A DNA stretch of 64,000 nucleotides from Sphingobacterium endophyticum (GCF_009733535.1 NZ_SMMI01000011.1:1-64000), one strand, 5' to 3'. Counted from the first letter of the stretch, positions 18,045 to 27,760 are shown. Made by a program: numbers and translations. The notes: generated by a model from the letters alone, not told the origin.

Positions 18045-18656
18045 TTAAATCTGATCGATTCTAACCCAAGACATTCCGGCAGAAATAGCACCCTGTACTC
18101 CGGGTTCACCATCTTCAAATACTAAGCAATCTTTCGGGTCGATCTGCAAATGTTGTGCTGCTAAGAGAAACGGTTGGGGAGAAGGTTTTCCTTCAGGAGT
18201 GTCTCCAGCACAGACTAAAGTTTCAAATTTTCCAATTACATCAATTACTTCCAGCGTAATATTTAATGTAGAGCGAGTTCCTCCAGAAACAATTCCAATT
18301 TTTCGGATATCTACAAAGTCATAAAGTACCTGTCTCACAAAATCGACAGGTTTTGTTTTTTGTATATACTGCTCAATAAAAATTGCGGATTTTCTTTTTG
18401 CAAATTCGTGTCGATCCAATTTCACTGCATATCGGTTTGAAATTTCATCAGCCACTGAAACAGTAGGCCAACCAGCAGTTTCATCAATAATATTTGGATC
18501 TAATAGGATACCATATTCACGGGCAGTTTCAACGTAAGCAGCTTTATGAGCATACATATTATCTGCCAATGTACCATCTACATCAAATAAAAGGGCCTTG
18601 AATGGGGTTGCAATTTCTTTAAGTCTCAGGTATTTCTCAAAATTCTCTTGGGTCAT
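18045..18656 (-). CDS. HAD-superfamily hydrolase (beta-phosphoglucomutase-like)
   Basis: 203 residues. Motif I LLFDVDGTLADN (Asp25 nucleophile, Asp27 acid/base), motif II in VSGGTRS, the Lys in GKPSPQPF, and motif IV VFEDGEPGVQGAISAGM are all in order, so it should be catalytically active on a small phosphorylated metabolite. The helical cap after motif I places it in subfamily IA, like phosphoglycolate phosphatase or beta-phosphoglucomutase. The substrate cannot be told. It converges with the barrel gene with no base between the two stop codons and no terminator in the gap. Its start is 10 bp from the terminator of proline dehydrogenase, so it has its own short promoter region or relies on read-through. 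Confidence 0.82.
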   Translation of the reverse strand: MTQENFEKYLRLKEIATPFKALLFDVDGTLADNMYAHKAAYVETAREYGILLDPNIIDETAGWPTVSVADEISNRYAVKLDRHEFAKRKSAIFIEQYIQKTKPVDFVRQVLYDFVDIRKIGIVSGGTRSTLNITLEVIDVIGKFETLVCAGDTPEGKPSPQPFLLAAQHLQIDPKDCLVFEDGEPGVQGAISAGMSWVRIDQI

Positions 18657-18668
18657 TCGGCAAAAATA

Positions 18669-18697
18669 AGAAAGTCTCCAATTAATGGAGACTTTCT
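18669..18697 (-). terminator. terminator of proline dehydrogenase
   Basis: 12-bp perfect stem AGAAAGTCTCCA / TGGAGACTTTCT with a 5-nt loop. It is followed on the minus strand by TATTTTTG. Confidence 0.85.
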
Positions 18698-18701
18698 GTG
18701 G

Positions 18702-19898
18702 TTAATTATTTTTAACAGTTTTTCGTCGTTTCAATTCTTTCATTATCAATCCTAGTTCACGACCGGTTTGACCACCTACTGAGGTGTTTTCTTGAGCCCT
18801 GCGAAACAGATAAGGCATAACGGCTTTAACTGGTCCATAAGGCATATATTTTGCAACATTATATCCAGCAGCAGCTAAATTAAATGATAGATTGTCAGAC
18901 ATTCCTAAAAGTTGTGCGAAAAATACATTTGCTGTGTTATGTGGGATATTTCTGTTTTCTAATTCTTCAGCTAAAATCCTACAACTTTGCTCATTATGTG
19001 TTCCTGCCATCAACCCAATTCTATCAATATGATCTAGACAAAAGTGAATTGCTTCATTATAATCTGTATCAGAAGCTTTCTTATCCGGTTGAATAGGAGA
19101 TGGGTATCCATTTTCTTTGGCTCTTTCTCTTTCTATTTCCATATAAGCACCACGTACAATTTTAGCTCCTAAATGGAAGTCCTGAGTTTTCGCATATGCG
19201 AAATCAGCTTTCAACGATGCTAATTTATCATGGCGATACAATTGATAGGTATTATAAACAATTGGCCTATCATGATTGTATTTTTCCATCATTTCTCTAG
19301 CTATGTCATCAATAGTATCTTGTATCCAGGAATGCTCAGCATCAACTAGTACTCGAATATTTCCATCATAACAAGCTTTACAGATTCTATCACATCTATT
19401 TAATAATCGATCGTATTCTGCTTTTTCTTCATCATTTAATGCTTCTTTAGCATCAATTTTTGCAAGGAGATCAAATCTTCCGAGTCCGGTAGGTTTGAAC
19501 ACACAAAAAGAAATTAAAGGATTATTTTTTGCAGCCGCGACAGTTCTTAGGATTTCTTGGCAGCAATCATCAAAGCTTTTTTCTGATTCTTCACCTTCCA
19601 CAGAATAATCAAGAATAGTAGTTACATGTCCTTTGCCAAGGTCTTGAATTGCTTTATTGCAATCTTCGATACTTTCCCCGCCGCAGAACTGTTTATAAAT
19701 AGTGTTTTTGATAATTCCCTGGATTGGAAGTCCAATATTTAGAGAGAAATTTGTGATTGGTGTGCCAATTTTGATCAATGCATTGCTGGCAACCATTTTA
19801 AAAAGCCAATAAGCTTTATTCAGATCCTTATCGGTTTTACCCTGAAAGGCAATTTCTGTGTTGTTAAAGTCAAGCTTTAAGGGTGAAGCTATGTCCAT
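18702..19898 (-). CDS. proline dehydrogenase
   Basis: 398 residues. FAD-dependent beta/alpha-barrel enzyme oxidising proline to pyrroline-5-carboxylate, the first step of proline breakdown. The substrate-binding signature YLFRRAQENTSVGGQ near the C-terminus and the strand AKIVRGAYMEIERERA match the PRODH domain. There is no P5C dehydrogenase or DNA-binding domain, so it is a single-function enzyme rather than PutA. A plausible minus-strand promoter lies upstream (TTG, 21 bp, TAATTTTA) in the 94-bp gap before the S4 gene. The partner dehydrogenase is not in this window. Confidence 0.93.
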   Translation of the reverse strand: MDIASPLKLDFNNTEIAFQGKTDKDLNKAYWLFKMVASNALIKIGTPITNFSLNIGLPIQGIIKNTIYKQFCGGESIEDCNKAIQDLGKGHVTTILDYSVEGEESEKSFDDCCQEILRTVAAAKNNPLISFCVFKPTGLGRFDLLAKIDAKEALNDEEKAEYDRLLNRCDRICKACYDGNIRVLVDAEHSWIQDTIDDIAREMMEKYNHDRPIVYNTYQLYRHDKLASLKADFAYAKTQDFHLGAKIVRGAYMEIERERAKENGYPSPIQPDKKASDTDYNEAIHFCLDHIDRIGLMAGTHNEQSCRILAEELENRNIPHNTANVFFAQLLGMSDNLSFNLAAAGYNVAKYMPYGPVKAVMPYLFRRAQENTSVGGQTGRELGLIMKELKRRKTVKNN

Positions 19899-19992
19899 AT
19901 TACTTTAATTTGATGCGGGTAAAATTAGGCTTTTTTTTGAATAAAAAACAAGGTATTATCGTAAATGCTCATGAATAAAATTACTTTTGTTT

Positions 19993-20199
19993 ATGCAAAC
20001 GTTTACATTAGAAGGAGACTATATCCAATTGATCCAATTACTGAAAGTCATGAATTGGGTGGAGCATGGAGCCATGGCTCAATGGGTAGTAGAAGAAGGT
20101 CTTGTAAAATACAATGGTCAAGTGGATTATAGAAAAAGATTAAAAGTGAAAGTAGGGGATTTGGTAGAGTTTGACGGGAATAAGGTTAAAATAATTTAG
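19993..20199 (+). CDS. S4-domain RNA-binding protein (YbcJ-like)
   Basis: 68 residues from ATG 19993; the frame extends 6 bp upstream to a TTG that is less likely. The sequence is one small S4 domain: FIQLLKVMNWVEHGAMAQWVVEEGLVKYNGQ then YRKRLKVKVGDLVEFDG, a known RNA-binding fold also used in ribosome-associated proteins. A perfect -7 box TACTTTTG lies at 19982-19989, only 3 bp before the ATG, so the mRNA may be leaderless. The start contains AAACGTTT, the same core seen in the serC upstream palindrome, probably by chance. Confidence 0.85.
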   Translation: MQTFTLEGDYIQLIQLLKVMNWVEHGAMAQWVVEEGLVKYNGQVDYRKRLKVKVGDLVEFDGNKVKII

Positions 20200-20287
20200 G
20201 AAGAAACCTCCTGTAAAATATCTGTCTACAATTATAAATAACCGATTACATTCAGAAAAAAAATCTATCTTTAGGTAGAAATTAAAT

Positions 20288-21352
20288 ATGAAAAAGATAA
20301 ATAGTTTAGGATACGAAGTTGTTTTCGATAATGATTTAAATGAATTACAATCCTTCCTAATTGACCATGATTATTCACAGCTTTTGATATTAGTAGATCG
20401 CAATACCAATGATCACTGTTTGCCAGTCATACAAGCAGCAATTCCGGATATTGTTGATTATGATATTATTGAGGTTGACCCTGGTGAGGAGAACAAGAAC
20501 ATAGATTTTTGTATAGGAGTCTGGAAGACTATGTTAGATTTTGGTGCAGATAGGAAAGCATTAATGATCAATCTAGGTGGTGGGGTTGTAACTGATATGG
20601 GAGGCTTTGCTGCTTCAACCTATAAAAGAGGGATTGACTTTTTGAATGTTCCTACCACTTTATTATCTCAGGTTGATGCTTCAGTTGGTGGGAAAACGGG
20701 AATTGATTTAGATAATGTTAAAAATATAATAGGTACCTTTTCGCAACCTAAGGCTGTTTTTATCTCGAATAAGTTTTTAGAAACCTTGGATGATAGACAG
20801 GTTTTGTCGGGATTTGCTGAGGTTATCAAACACGGTTTAATAAAAGATAAAGATTTATATAACCGCTGTAAGTCAGTTGAATTACCATTGATACCTGAGG
20901 GCTTAGTTTACGATTCAGTCGTAATTAAGAATAATGTTATTCTTGAAGATCCTACAGAAAAAGGATTACGAAAAATTTTAAACTTTGGACATACTATTGG
21001 ACATGCAGTTGAAGGGTATTCTTTGGTTAATGATGTGAATCCTTTATTGCACGGTGAAGCAATTGCAATCGGAATGATTTGTGAGGCCTACCTTTCTTAT
21101 AAACTTAACAATTTAGAGAAGGCCGAATTAGACGAAATAGTTTCATTTCTGAAGAGTAAATACCCAAGCTATAAATTGAACTCAGCAGTTTATCCTGAGC
21201 TTTTGGAATTGATGAGGAATGATAAAAAGAATGAGGGTAGTAAATTGGGGTTTGCTTTATTAAGGAATATCGGAGATTGCGATTATAATAAATATGTCGA
21301 AGAAGATTCGATTATTGAAAGTTTAGATTACTACCAATCACAAACAAAATAA
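20288..21352 (+). CDS. aroB: 3-dehydroquinate synthase
   Basis: 354 residues. Converts DAHP to 3-dehydroquinate (shikimate pathway) with NAD+ and a divalent metal. The NAD loop and active site block read GGGVVTDMGGFAAS, then PTTLLSQVDASVGGKTGID. The metal-binding histidines are in NFGHTIGHAVE and LHGEAIAIGM, and Glu in FAEVIKHGLI. A one-mismatch -7 box (TATCTTTA, 20266-20273) precedes the gene by 14 bp. A ThuA-like secreted protein follows after 5 bp, which may be co-transcribed without functional relation. Confidence 0.96.
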   Translation: MKKINSLGYEVVFDNDLNELQSFLIDHDYSQLLILVDRNTNDHCLPVIQAAIPDIVDYDIIEVDPGEENKNIDFCIGVWKTMLDFGADRKALMINLGGGVVTDMGGFAASTYKRGIDFLNVPTTLLSQVDASVGGKTGIDLDNVKNIIGTFSQPKAVFISNKFLETLDDRQVLSGFAEVIKHGLIKDKDLYNRCKSVELPLIPEGLVYDSVVIKNNVILEDPTEKGLRKILNFGHTIGHAVEGYSLVNDVNPLLHGEAIAIGMICEAYLSYKLNNLEKAELDEIVSFLKSKYPSYKLNSAVYPELLELMRNDKKNEGSKLGFALLRNIGDCDYNKYVEEDSIIESLDYYQSQTK

Positions 21353-21357
21353 ATCTA

Positions 21358-22083
21358 ATGAAGAGAATTTACATACTAGCTTTGATTAGCTGTTTCAGCA
21401 TTTGTTTTGCATTTGCTGCGAATATTGTTAAACCCAAAAAAGTTTTGGTATTTACAAAGACGGCGGGTTTTAGGCACGATAATATAGAGGAAGGGGTAAA
21501 AGTTCTTTCGGAATTATTAAAGAAAGAGAATATAGGCATGTTTCATACTGAAGATGCGAATGTTTTTTTGGCTGATTCATTAAAGAATTTTGATGCAGTT
21601 TTATTCTTTAGTACTACAGGTACTATTTTAGATTCAGCTCAAAAAGTAGCCTTTCAGAATTTTTTGAAGTCAGGAAAAGGTTTTATGGGTGTACATGCAG
21701 CGACTGATACTGAGTATGATTGGCCTTGGTATAATAATCTAGTTGGTGCTTATTTCGCAAGCCATCCAGCAGTTCAAGAAGCAAAAATTGATGTAGTTAA
21801 TAGGAAGCATTTAGCAACCAAACATCTTCCAAAGGTATGGAAGCATAAGGATGAGTGGTATGATTTTTCAAATGTAAAGCCTGATCTTAAGATTTTAATG
21901 ACCTTAGATGAAACTTCCTATAAAGATGGGAAAATGGGAGAATTTCATCCGATTGCTTGGTATCAAAAGTTCGAAGGAATTAAAATGTTCTATACTGGAC
22001 TGGGGCATACAAAAGAATCCTTACATGAAGAGAATTTCCAAAAACAGCTAATAGGTGGACTTCATTATGTCTTAGGATATTAA
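21358..22083 (+). CDS. ThuA-like domain protein, secreted
   Basis: 241 residues. Residues 1-21 form a signal peptide (MKRIYILALISCFSICFAFAA). The rest is a ThuA-like domain of class I glutamine-amidotransferase fold: VLVFTKTAGFRHDNIEEGV, FMGVHAATDTEYDWPWYNNLVGAYFASHP and FHPIAWYQKFEGIKMFYTGLGHTKES. Members occur widely in Bacteroidota as single domains or attached to glucose/sorbosone dehydrogenase domains. Some take part in trehalose or other sugar use, but the reaction is not established. It begins 5 bp after aroB and ends before a strong terminator. Confidence 0.85.
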   Translation: MKRIYILALISCFSICFAFAANIVKPKKVLVFTKTAGFRHDNIEEGVKVLSELLKKENIGMFHTEDANVFLADSLKNFDAVLFFSTTGTILDSAQKVAFQNFLKSGKGFMGVHAATDTEYDWPWYNNLVGAYFASHPAVQEAKIDVVNRKHLATKHLPKVWKHKDEWYDFSNVKPDLKILMTLDETSYKDGKMGEFHPIAWYQKFEGIKMFYTGLGHTKESLHEENFQKQLIGGLHYVLGY

Positions 22084-22109
22084 TTGAGATTCGATAAAAA
22101 TAATTTATA

Positions 22110-22135
22110 AAAGAGGCAGCAGCCTCTTTTTTTTT
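22110..22135 (+). terminator. terminator of aroB-ThuA
   Basis: 8-bp stem AAAGAGGC / GCCTCTTT with an AGCA loop, followed by a run of Ts to 22135. Confidence 0.9.
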
Positions 22136-22334
22136 GTTGTAAACATTTTGTTGCATAAAACTCTTGTTTATTAAAAATATTTCATAAATTAGTTTTAATT
22201 GTAAACTGAAATCTAAAATAAAGTTAATTCCACCTGTCATTATATATTCTATTTTTAATTGATGGGGATGTTGATTTTAATAATTGAAAGTGTTTTTTGT
22301 ACACTTTGAATCTAATTTAAATACCAATAATTAG

Positions 22335-22531
22335 TGTCAATTTTGACAAAACTTAATAACTAATAAACTAATAACTTTAACTAACAGCTTATGAACCACA
22401 ATTACTTATCCCCAACAAAAAAACCAACGTAATATTCTATTGCATTTTAATTATTAAAATGTAGCAATTCCTAATTGGGGTTGTTTAGGGTTTAAAATTT
22501 ATCTTTTTTAATCCATGGCATTGCTATGCCA
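22335..22531 (+). promoter_or_regulatory. structured upstream region / 5' leader of susC
   Basis: The 508-bp gap before susC contains no full gene but several ordered elements. An inverted repeat TGTCAA-TT-TTGACA is at 22335-22348. A 13-codon frame (22391-22432) begins MNHNYLSP. CCCCAA (22410-22415) can pair with TTGGGG (22475-22480), enclosing a nested hairpin ATTGC...GCAAT around ATTTTAA-TTA-TTAAAAT (22439-22468). A hairpin TGGCAT-TGCT-ATGCCA (22516-22531) is followed by ten As. The elements could form a regulated leader RNA; no transcript start is certain (TACACTTTG near 22300 is one base off a -7 box). Confidence 0.45.
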
Positions 22532-22591
22532 AAAAAAAAATAAATCATCTAAAAATTAAACTAATAATTTAACTAACTAACAAATTCTATT

Positions 22592-25500
22592 ATGGGAAGA
22601 TCAATGAAATTCCATAGCAGTTCTTTTATTCCCAAAAGATTGCTAAAAAATGGTCTTTTGATCTCGATGGGATTACTCGCGATGAGTAATACCTCAGCAT
22701 CAGAATCATCAATTTGGAATAAAATCGCTATGCATCCGCTTTATGCTATGCAAAGTCCAGTAAGAGGTAAGATTATAAACCAGGCCACCCAGGAGCCAGT
22801 TGCTGGAGCTACAATAAAGATTGTAGGAAAATCTTCAAGTACATCATCAGATGTTTCAGGAAATTTTGAAATTGACGCTCAACCTAATGACATCCTAGAA
22901 ATTACATACGTTGGGTATTCATCGTCCAGGTATACGGTTACGACAAGCACCCAGCCAATAACTATTTCACTTTCTGAAGATAGCAGCAATCTTGATGAAG
23001 TTGTCGTTACGGGTTACGGAACACAACGTAAAAAGGATTTAACTGGTTCGGTTGCAGTTGTAAACGTGTCCGAATTAAAATCTCAACCTGCAGGTAGTGC
23101 TGTTGAAGCGCTTCAGGGAAGAGCAACCGGGGTTCAGATTGTAAATGATGGTGCGCCTGGATCGACTCCTCAAATCCGAATTCGTGGATATAGTACAATT
23201 AACAACAACGAACCATTATACATTATCGATGGTGTGCCATTTGAAGGCAAGTTAAGTTGGTTGAATCAGAATGATATTGAATCCATGCAGGTATTGAAAG
23301 ACGCTTCTGCGGCTTCTATATATGGTGCGCGTGCGAACAATGGTGTTGTGATTGTGACCACCAAAACAGGTAAATCTGGAAGAACCAACATCACCTTAGA
23401 TGCCTATGCAGGAGCAGGAGTTCCAAATAAAGGTTCATTTCCAAAAATGTTAACGCCACAACAGCTTTTAGATATTGATAATAAGTTTAATGGAACTAAT
23501 TTGCAGCTGCAGGATTATTTGTTAGCTGGTTCAAAAACGAATTGGGATGTGACACCTGCAGATGCCGATATGTCTAAGTATAATTATTTTGCAAAGGATC
23601 GTTCATCATTCTATCAAATTACAAAAGCTAATAAGGCTGGTACAAATTGGTTTAATGAGTTGTCACAAACTGCACCTATTCAATCCTATCAATTAGCAGC
23701 AAATGGAGGAAATGAAACCTCGCAATACGCTTTTTCAGGAGGATATCTAGATCAAAAAGGTAGCTTAATACATACAGGATTCCGTAGGTATAATGCAAGA
23801 ACTAACACGCAATTTAATGCTTTTGATAAAAAATTAAGATTTGGTGAAAACCTATCCTATGCTTATACTGAAGGCTATGGTATGGGTGTAAATCCTAACA
23901 CAGCAGGTGGTTATCAGGGTGAGGGATCGGTACTTGGATTTGCATACCGGATCCAAAACATTATTCCTGTATATGATGAAGGAGGAAATTTTGCAGGATC
24001 TTTTGGTAAGGATTTAGGAAATGGGCAAAATCCTGTAGCTATGGCTTTCCGCGCAAAAGACAACATGAATAGATCAAACTTCTTTTTCGGAAATGCATTT
24101 GCAGAATATGATATTATACCCGGATTAACACTAAGAACTAATTTTGGTTTGCGTTATGAGAATTATAACGGTGTAAGTTATAATTATCCTAATCCTGAAT
24201 TCTCTGAAGGTAGCTTTAATAATGGTATGAGTGAATACCATGGATATACTACAGAATGGACATGGACGAATACCTTGAATTATAAGCCAAATTTGGGTGA
24301 TGACCATAGTTTGAATGTTATGGTAGGTACCGAGGCAATTAAAAATAGAAATCGTGGTATTGATGGTAGTAGAAATGGTTACTTCATTATGAATAGTTTA
24401 GATTACCTATATCTAAATGCAGGTAGTTCAAACTTTAATAATAATGGTTCCGGATCAATTGGTAGCATGTTCTCTTTAATGGGTAAAGCAGATTACGCAT
24501 ACAAAGACAGATATTTATTGAGTTTAATTGCTCGTAGGGACGGTTCCTCGAATTTTGGTACAAACCATTTATATGGGGTATTTCCAGGGGTAAGTGCTGC
24601 TTGGCGTATTTCACAAGAAGAATTTGCAAAAGGAGCAGAATGGTTAACCGACTTAAAACTTCGTGCAGGTTACGGTGTTACGGGTAATCAACGTATTCCA
24701 GGATTCCAATATTTAAATCGTTATTTAGCATCATTAACTCAATCTTCATATCCAATTAATAATGGTGTGGTTAATGGTATTTGGCAAAACTCATATGCCA
24801 ATCCTGATATTAAATGGGAGCAAGTTAAATCCTTAAACTTAGGTTTAGATTTCACAGTATTAAATGGAGATTTGGATGGTTCCATTGATTGGTTTGATAA
24901 GAAAACTACAGATATGTTGTTTTTGGTACCACTTCCGGCAGCGGCAGCTGGTAGGGCAGCATCTCCTTATCAAAATATTGGTGATATGAGCAACAAAGGT
25001 ATAGAGTTCTCATTGGGATACCATTATGGTCACAGACAAGAGAAACCGTTCACTTTAGATCTTTCAGCCAATTTCTCAAGATATGTAAACAAGGTTGAAG
25101 AATTAGCACCAACTGTATCACAGGTGAATTACGGAGCCTTCAGATCGATGGAAACTTCAATTTTACAGAAAGGCCAACCATTTGGTTCATTCTATGGATA
25201 TCAAGTAGTCGGTATTTATCAAAGCGATGCTGATGTGCAAGGTTCTCCATCATATGAGTTTGCAAGACCGGGAGGTTTAAAATATGCAGACATTAATGGA
25301 AATGGTGAAATTGATCCAGGAGATAGAACAATCATTGGTAATCCGCATCCGGATTTTGTTTACTCCTTTAACATTAATGCAACGTATAAAGACTTTGATT
25401 TACTATTATACTTCTATGGTTCTCAGGGTAATGACTTGTATGAGGCAACACGATACTTTACAGATTTCGGGGTATTTAGAGGTCAGAAAAGCGTACGATT

Positions 25501-25864
25501 ATTAGATGAGTGGAGTCCAACCAATACAGGAAGTAATATTCCTTCGTTACCAAATCCGAATGGTGATATAAGTGCAATGGAGTATGCAACCTCAAGTTAT
25601 TACATTCAAGATGGTAGTTTCTTAAAACTGAAAAATTTTCAACTAGGATATAATATCCCAGCGAAGAAATTATTTGGAGAGAATACATCCTTTACAAAAT
25701 TGAGACTTTATATGGGGGTAACCAACCTATTTACAATCACTAAATACGAAGGATTGGATCCAGAAGTGACAGCAACACCTTCTGACTATCCAGCATTGGG
25801 TGTTGATTTTGGGGTTTATCCGCAAGCGCGTCAGTATACATTTGGGCTTAATTTAGGATTTTAA
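22592..25864 (+). CDS. SusC/RagA-family TonB-dependent outer-membrane transporter
   Basis: 1090 residues. The N-terminus is signal-like but long and unusual; M5 (ATG 22604) is an equally good start. In order: CarboxypepD-regulatory-like beta-sandwich (about 57-130: GKIINQATQEPVAGATIKI...), TonB box region DEVVVTGYG (135-143), plug domain (about 150-260: SAVEALQGRATGVQI, IRIRGYSTINNNEPLYIIDGVP), then a 22-strand barrel ending TFGLNLGF. With the SusD lipoprotein 27 bp downstream it forms the outer-membrane uptake pair that imports oligomeric nutrients with TonB energy. There is no glycoside hydrolase, ECF sigma/FecR or hybrid sensor beside it, so the substrate is unknown and need not be a glycan. 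Confidence 0.95.
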   Translation: MGRSMKFHSSSFIPKRLLKNGLLISMGLLAMSNTSASESSIWNKIAMHPLYAMQSPVRGKIINQATQEPVAGATIKIVGKSSSTSSDVSGNFEIDAQPNDILEITYVGYSSSRYTVTTSTQPITISLSEDSSNLDEVVVTGYGTQRKKDLTGSVAVVNVSELKSQPAGSAVEALQGRATGVQIVNDGAPGSTPQIRIRGYSTINNNEPLYIIDGVPFEGKLSWLNQNDIESMQVLKDASAASIYGARANNGVVIVTTKTGKSGRTNITLDAYAGAGVPNKGSFPKMLTPQQLLDIDNKFNGTNLQLQDYLLAGSKTNWDVTPADADMSKYNYFAKDRSSFYQITKANKAGTNWFNELSQTAPIQSYQLAANGGNETSQYAFSGGYLDQKGSLIHTGFRRYNARTNTQFNAFDKKLRFGENLSYAYTEGYGMGVNPNTAGGYQGEGSVLGFAYRIQNIIPVYDEGGNFAGSFGKDLGNGQNPVAMAFRAKDNMNRSNFFFGNAFAEYDIIPGLTLRTNFGLRYENYNGVSYNYPNPEFSEGSFNNGMSEYHGYTTEWTWTNTLNYKPNLGDDHSLNVMVGTEAIKNRNRGIDGSRNGYFIMNSLDYLYLNAGSSNFNNNGSGSIGSMFSLMGKADYAYKDRYLLSLIARRDGSSNFGTNHLYGVFPGVSAAWRISQEEFAKGAEWLTDLKLRAGYGVTGNQRIPGFQYLNRYLASLTQSSYPINNGVVNGIWQNSYANPDIKWEQVKSLNLGLDFTVLNGDLDGSIDWFDKKTTDMLFLVPLPAAAAGRAASPYQNIGDMSNKGIEFSLGYHYGHRQEKPFTLDLSANFSRYVNKVEELAPTVSQVNYGAFRSMETSILQKGQPFGSFYGYQVVGIYQSDADVQGSPSYEFARPGGLKYADINGNGEIDPGDRTIIGNPHPDFVYSFNINATYKDFDLLLYFYGSQGNDLYEATRYFTDFGVFRGQKSVRLLDEWSPTNTGSNIPSLPNPNGDISAMEYATSSYYIQDGSFLKLKNFQLGYNIPAKKLFGENTSFTKLRLYMGVTNLFTITKYEGLDPEVTATPSDYPALGVDFGVYPQARQYTFGLNLGF

Positions 25865-25891
25865 TAGTTGAGAAATTTAATTTGAACAATC

Positions 25892-27589
25892 ATGAAACGA
25901 AATAAAATAATGATTCTTTTAGGCGCAGGGATGCTATTGATTAGTTCCTGTGGGAAAGAGTTTTTACAGAAATTACCGCAAGGCCAGCTATCTGAGCCTC
26001 AGGTAGGCAACAAGGATGGGGTTGAAGGAGCCCTAATTGGTGCATATAGTATCTTAAATGGTAACGTGAGTGGTACATGGGGAAACTATGCAGCTGCACC
26101 AAGTCAATGGATTTTTGGAGAAATGGCCGCTGACAATGCTCATAAAGGATCTGAACTTACAGATCAAACCAATATGAATATGATAGAAAATTTCACTGCA
26201 ATCAGTACAAATGATAATTTAAGTACGATGTGGCAGGTGTATTTTGAGGGGGTACTGCGTTGTAACAATACATTAAAATTGTTGGCAAATGATCAAGCCG
26301 GTCCTAAAGAGATTTCGGCAGAAAGGGCTAAGGAAATACAAGGAGAAGCAAGAATGCTTCGTGCCCACTACAACTTTTTTATGTGGCGAATTTTTAGAAA
26401 TATTCCAATAATTACTGAAGCTACAACTACGGCAGAAGCTCAAAATGTTCCGAATGATAAAGATGTTTTGCCTGTAATTGAGGAGGATTTAAAATTTGCA
26501 ATTACAAATCTACCAGCTACTAAAATTAACAGTGAATTTGGTAGAATGGATAAAAATGCTGCAAAAGCTTATTTAGGAAAACTTTATTTATATCAAAAGA
26601 AATATGCGCAAGCCTTAACTTTATTTAAAGAAGTGATGGCCGGAAAAGATATCGTATCGATGCCATATTGGAATAATTTTGATGTAACGAAAGAAAATGG
26701 ACCTGAAGCAGTTATGGTTTCAAAGCATGCAATCAACTCAAATGGTGCGGCTGATAACTCCAATGTAGGTGATATGTTGTCTGGTTTATATGGTACATCT
26801 CCAGTAGGATGTTGTGGTTTTTATCAACCAACAGTTGATTTAGTTAATGCTTTTCAAGTAGATGCAAGTGGTTTACCATTATCAACTTCAGCATACCGTG
26901 CAACTCCATACCTCTCTGACCTTAAGAATCCAACGGCTTCTTATGTTTTGGATGTAAAATTAAAGTTTGACCCAAGATTAGACTATACTGTGGGCCGTCG
27001 TGGTGTTTCTTACCTAGATTATGGAATTATGCCAGGAAATGCATGGATCCGTGATGCAAAATATGCAGGACCATTCGTAGGTATTAAAACCATGATTCCG
27101 CAATCACAGTTCTCTACCAATGCAGCACCAGGTGAAAATTACTTAACCGGGTTAGATGTAAACATTATCCGTTTGGCTGATGTTTGGTTAATGGCTGCTG
27201 AATGTGAGGTAGAAGCTGGAAACTTAGCGGGCGCTTTGAAGCTGGTTAATGATATCCGTAATCGTGCGGCAAAACTTGAACCCAAGAAAACGGCAAGCGG
27301 GGTAAATGCTGCTGCTTATAGCGTAAAACCTTATGCTTCCTTTGCGAGTCAAGATGCCGCTAGAAATGCTGTAAGAACTGAGCGTCGATTGGAACTGGCT
27401 ATGGAAGGTCATAGATTCTTCGACTTAGTTCGCTGGGGTATTGCAAAATCAGTATTAGAAAGTTATTCTGCATTTGAAGGTACTCATCTTTCGGCATATA
27501 AAGGTTTATCTTATTCTGCAAAAAGTGATTACTGGCCGTTACCTCAAGTTGAAATTGATAGAAGTAATGGTGCATTAAAACAGAATTAA
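25892..27589 (+). CDS. SusD/RagB-family surface lipoprotein
   Basis: 565 residues. Lipoprotein signal with lipobox LISSC (Cys20). The mature part is the SusD alpha-helical TPR-like fold: an N-terminal block (EGALIGAYSILNG...), the conserved GEARMLRAHYNFFMWRIFRNIPI at about 150-172, and the C-terminal block RTERRLELAMEGHRFFDLVRWG at about 496-517. It caps the SusC channel on the cell surface and holds the ligand. It is the second gene of the susC-susD operon and is closed by a strong terminator. Two adjacent cysteines (VGCCGFYQP, about 302) are a small oddity. Confidence 0.95.
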   Translation: MKRNKIMILLGAGMLLISSCGKEFLQKLPQGQLSEPQVGNKDGVEGALIGAYSILNGNVSGTWGNYAAAPSQWIFGEMAADNAHKGSELTDQTNMNMIENFTAISTNDNLSTMWQVYFEGVLRCNNTLKLLANDQAGPKEISAERAKEIQGEARMLRAHYNFFMWRIFRNIPIITEATTTAEAQNVPNDKDVLPVIEEDLKFAITNLPATKINSEFGRMDKNAAKAYLGKLYLYQKKYAQALTLFKEVMAGKDIVSMPYWNNFDVTKENGPEAVMVSKHAINSNGAADNSNVGDMLSGLYGTSPVGCCGFYQPTVDLVNAFQVDASGLPLSTSAYRATPYLSDLKNPTASYVLDVKLKFDPRLDYTVGRRGVSYLDYGIMPGNAWIRDAKYAGPFVGIKTMIPQSQFSTNAAPGENYLTGLDVNIIRLADVWLMAAECEVEAGNLAGALKLVNDIRNRAAKLEPKKTASGVNAAAYSVKPYASFASQDAARNAVRTERRLELAMEGHRFFDLVRWGIAKSVLESYSAFEGTHLSAYKGLSYSAKSDYWPLPQVEIDRSNGALKQN

Positions 27590-27611
27590 TAAGTAAATTC
27601 AATCCATAATG

Positions 27612-27645
27612 AATGGGCTAATCAAATTGATTAGCCCATTTTTTA
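27612..27645 (+). terminator. terminator of susC-susD
   Basis: 13-bp perfect stem with the core GGGCTAATCA / TGATTAGCCC and a 3-nt loop, followed by six Ts. Confidence 0.93.
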
Positions 27646-27760
27646 TATAATAGATTTATTTTCCTCCATGAAATTGAAAAAATTATATATAATTCTTTTT
27701 CCATTATAAAATGTTTGTTTCAATCTTTATTAAATTCTAAACAATTACTATGTTTACGTT

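Noticed and set aside
22516..22540. TGGCAT hairpin followed by ten As as a terminator
   Set aside because: The homopolymer after the hairpin is A on the plus strand, and on the minus strand the Ts come before the stem, so it is not an intrinsic terminator in either direction.
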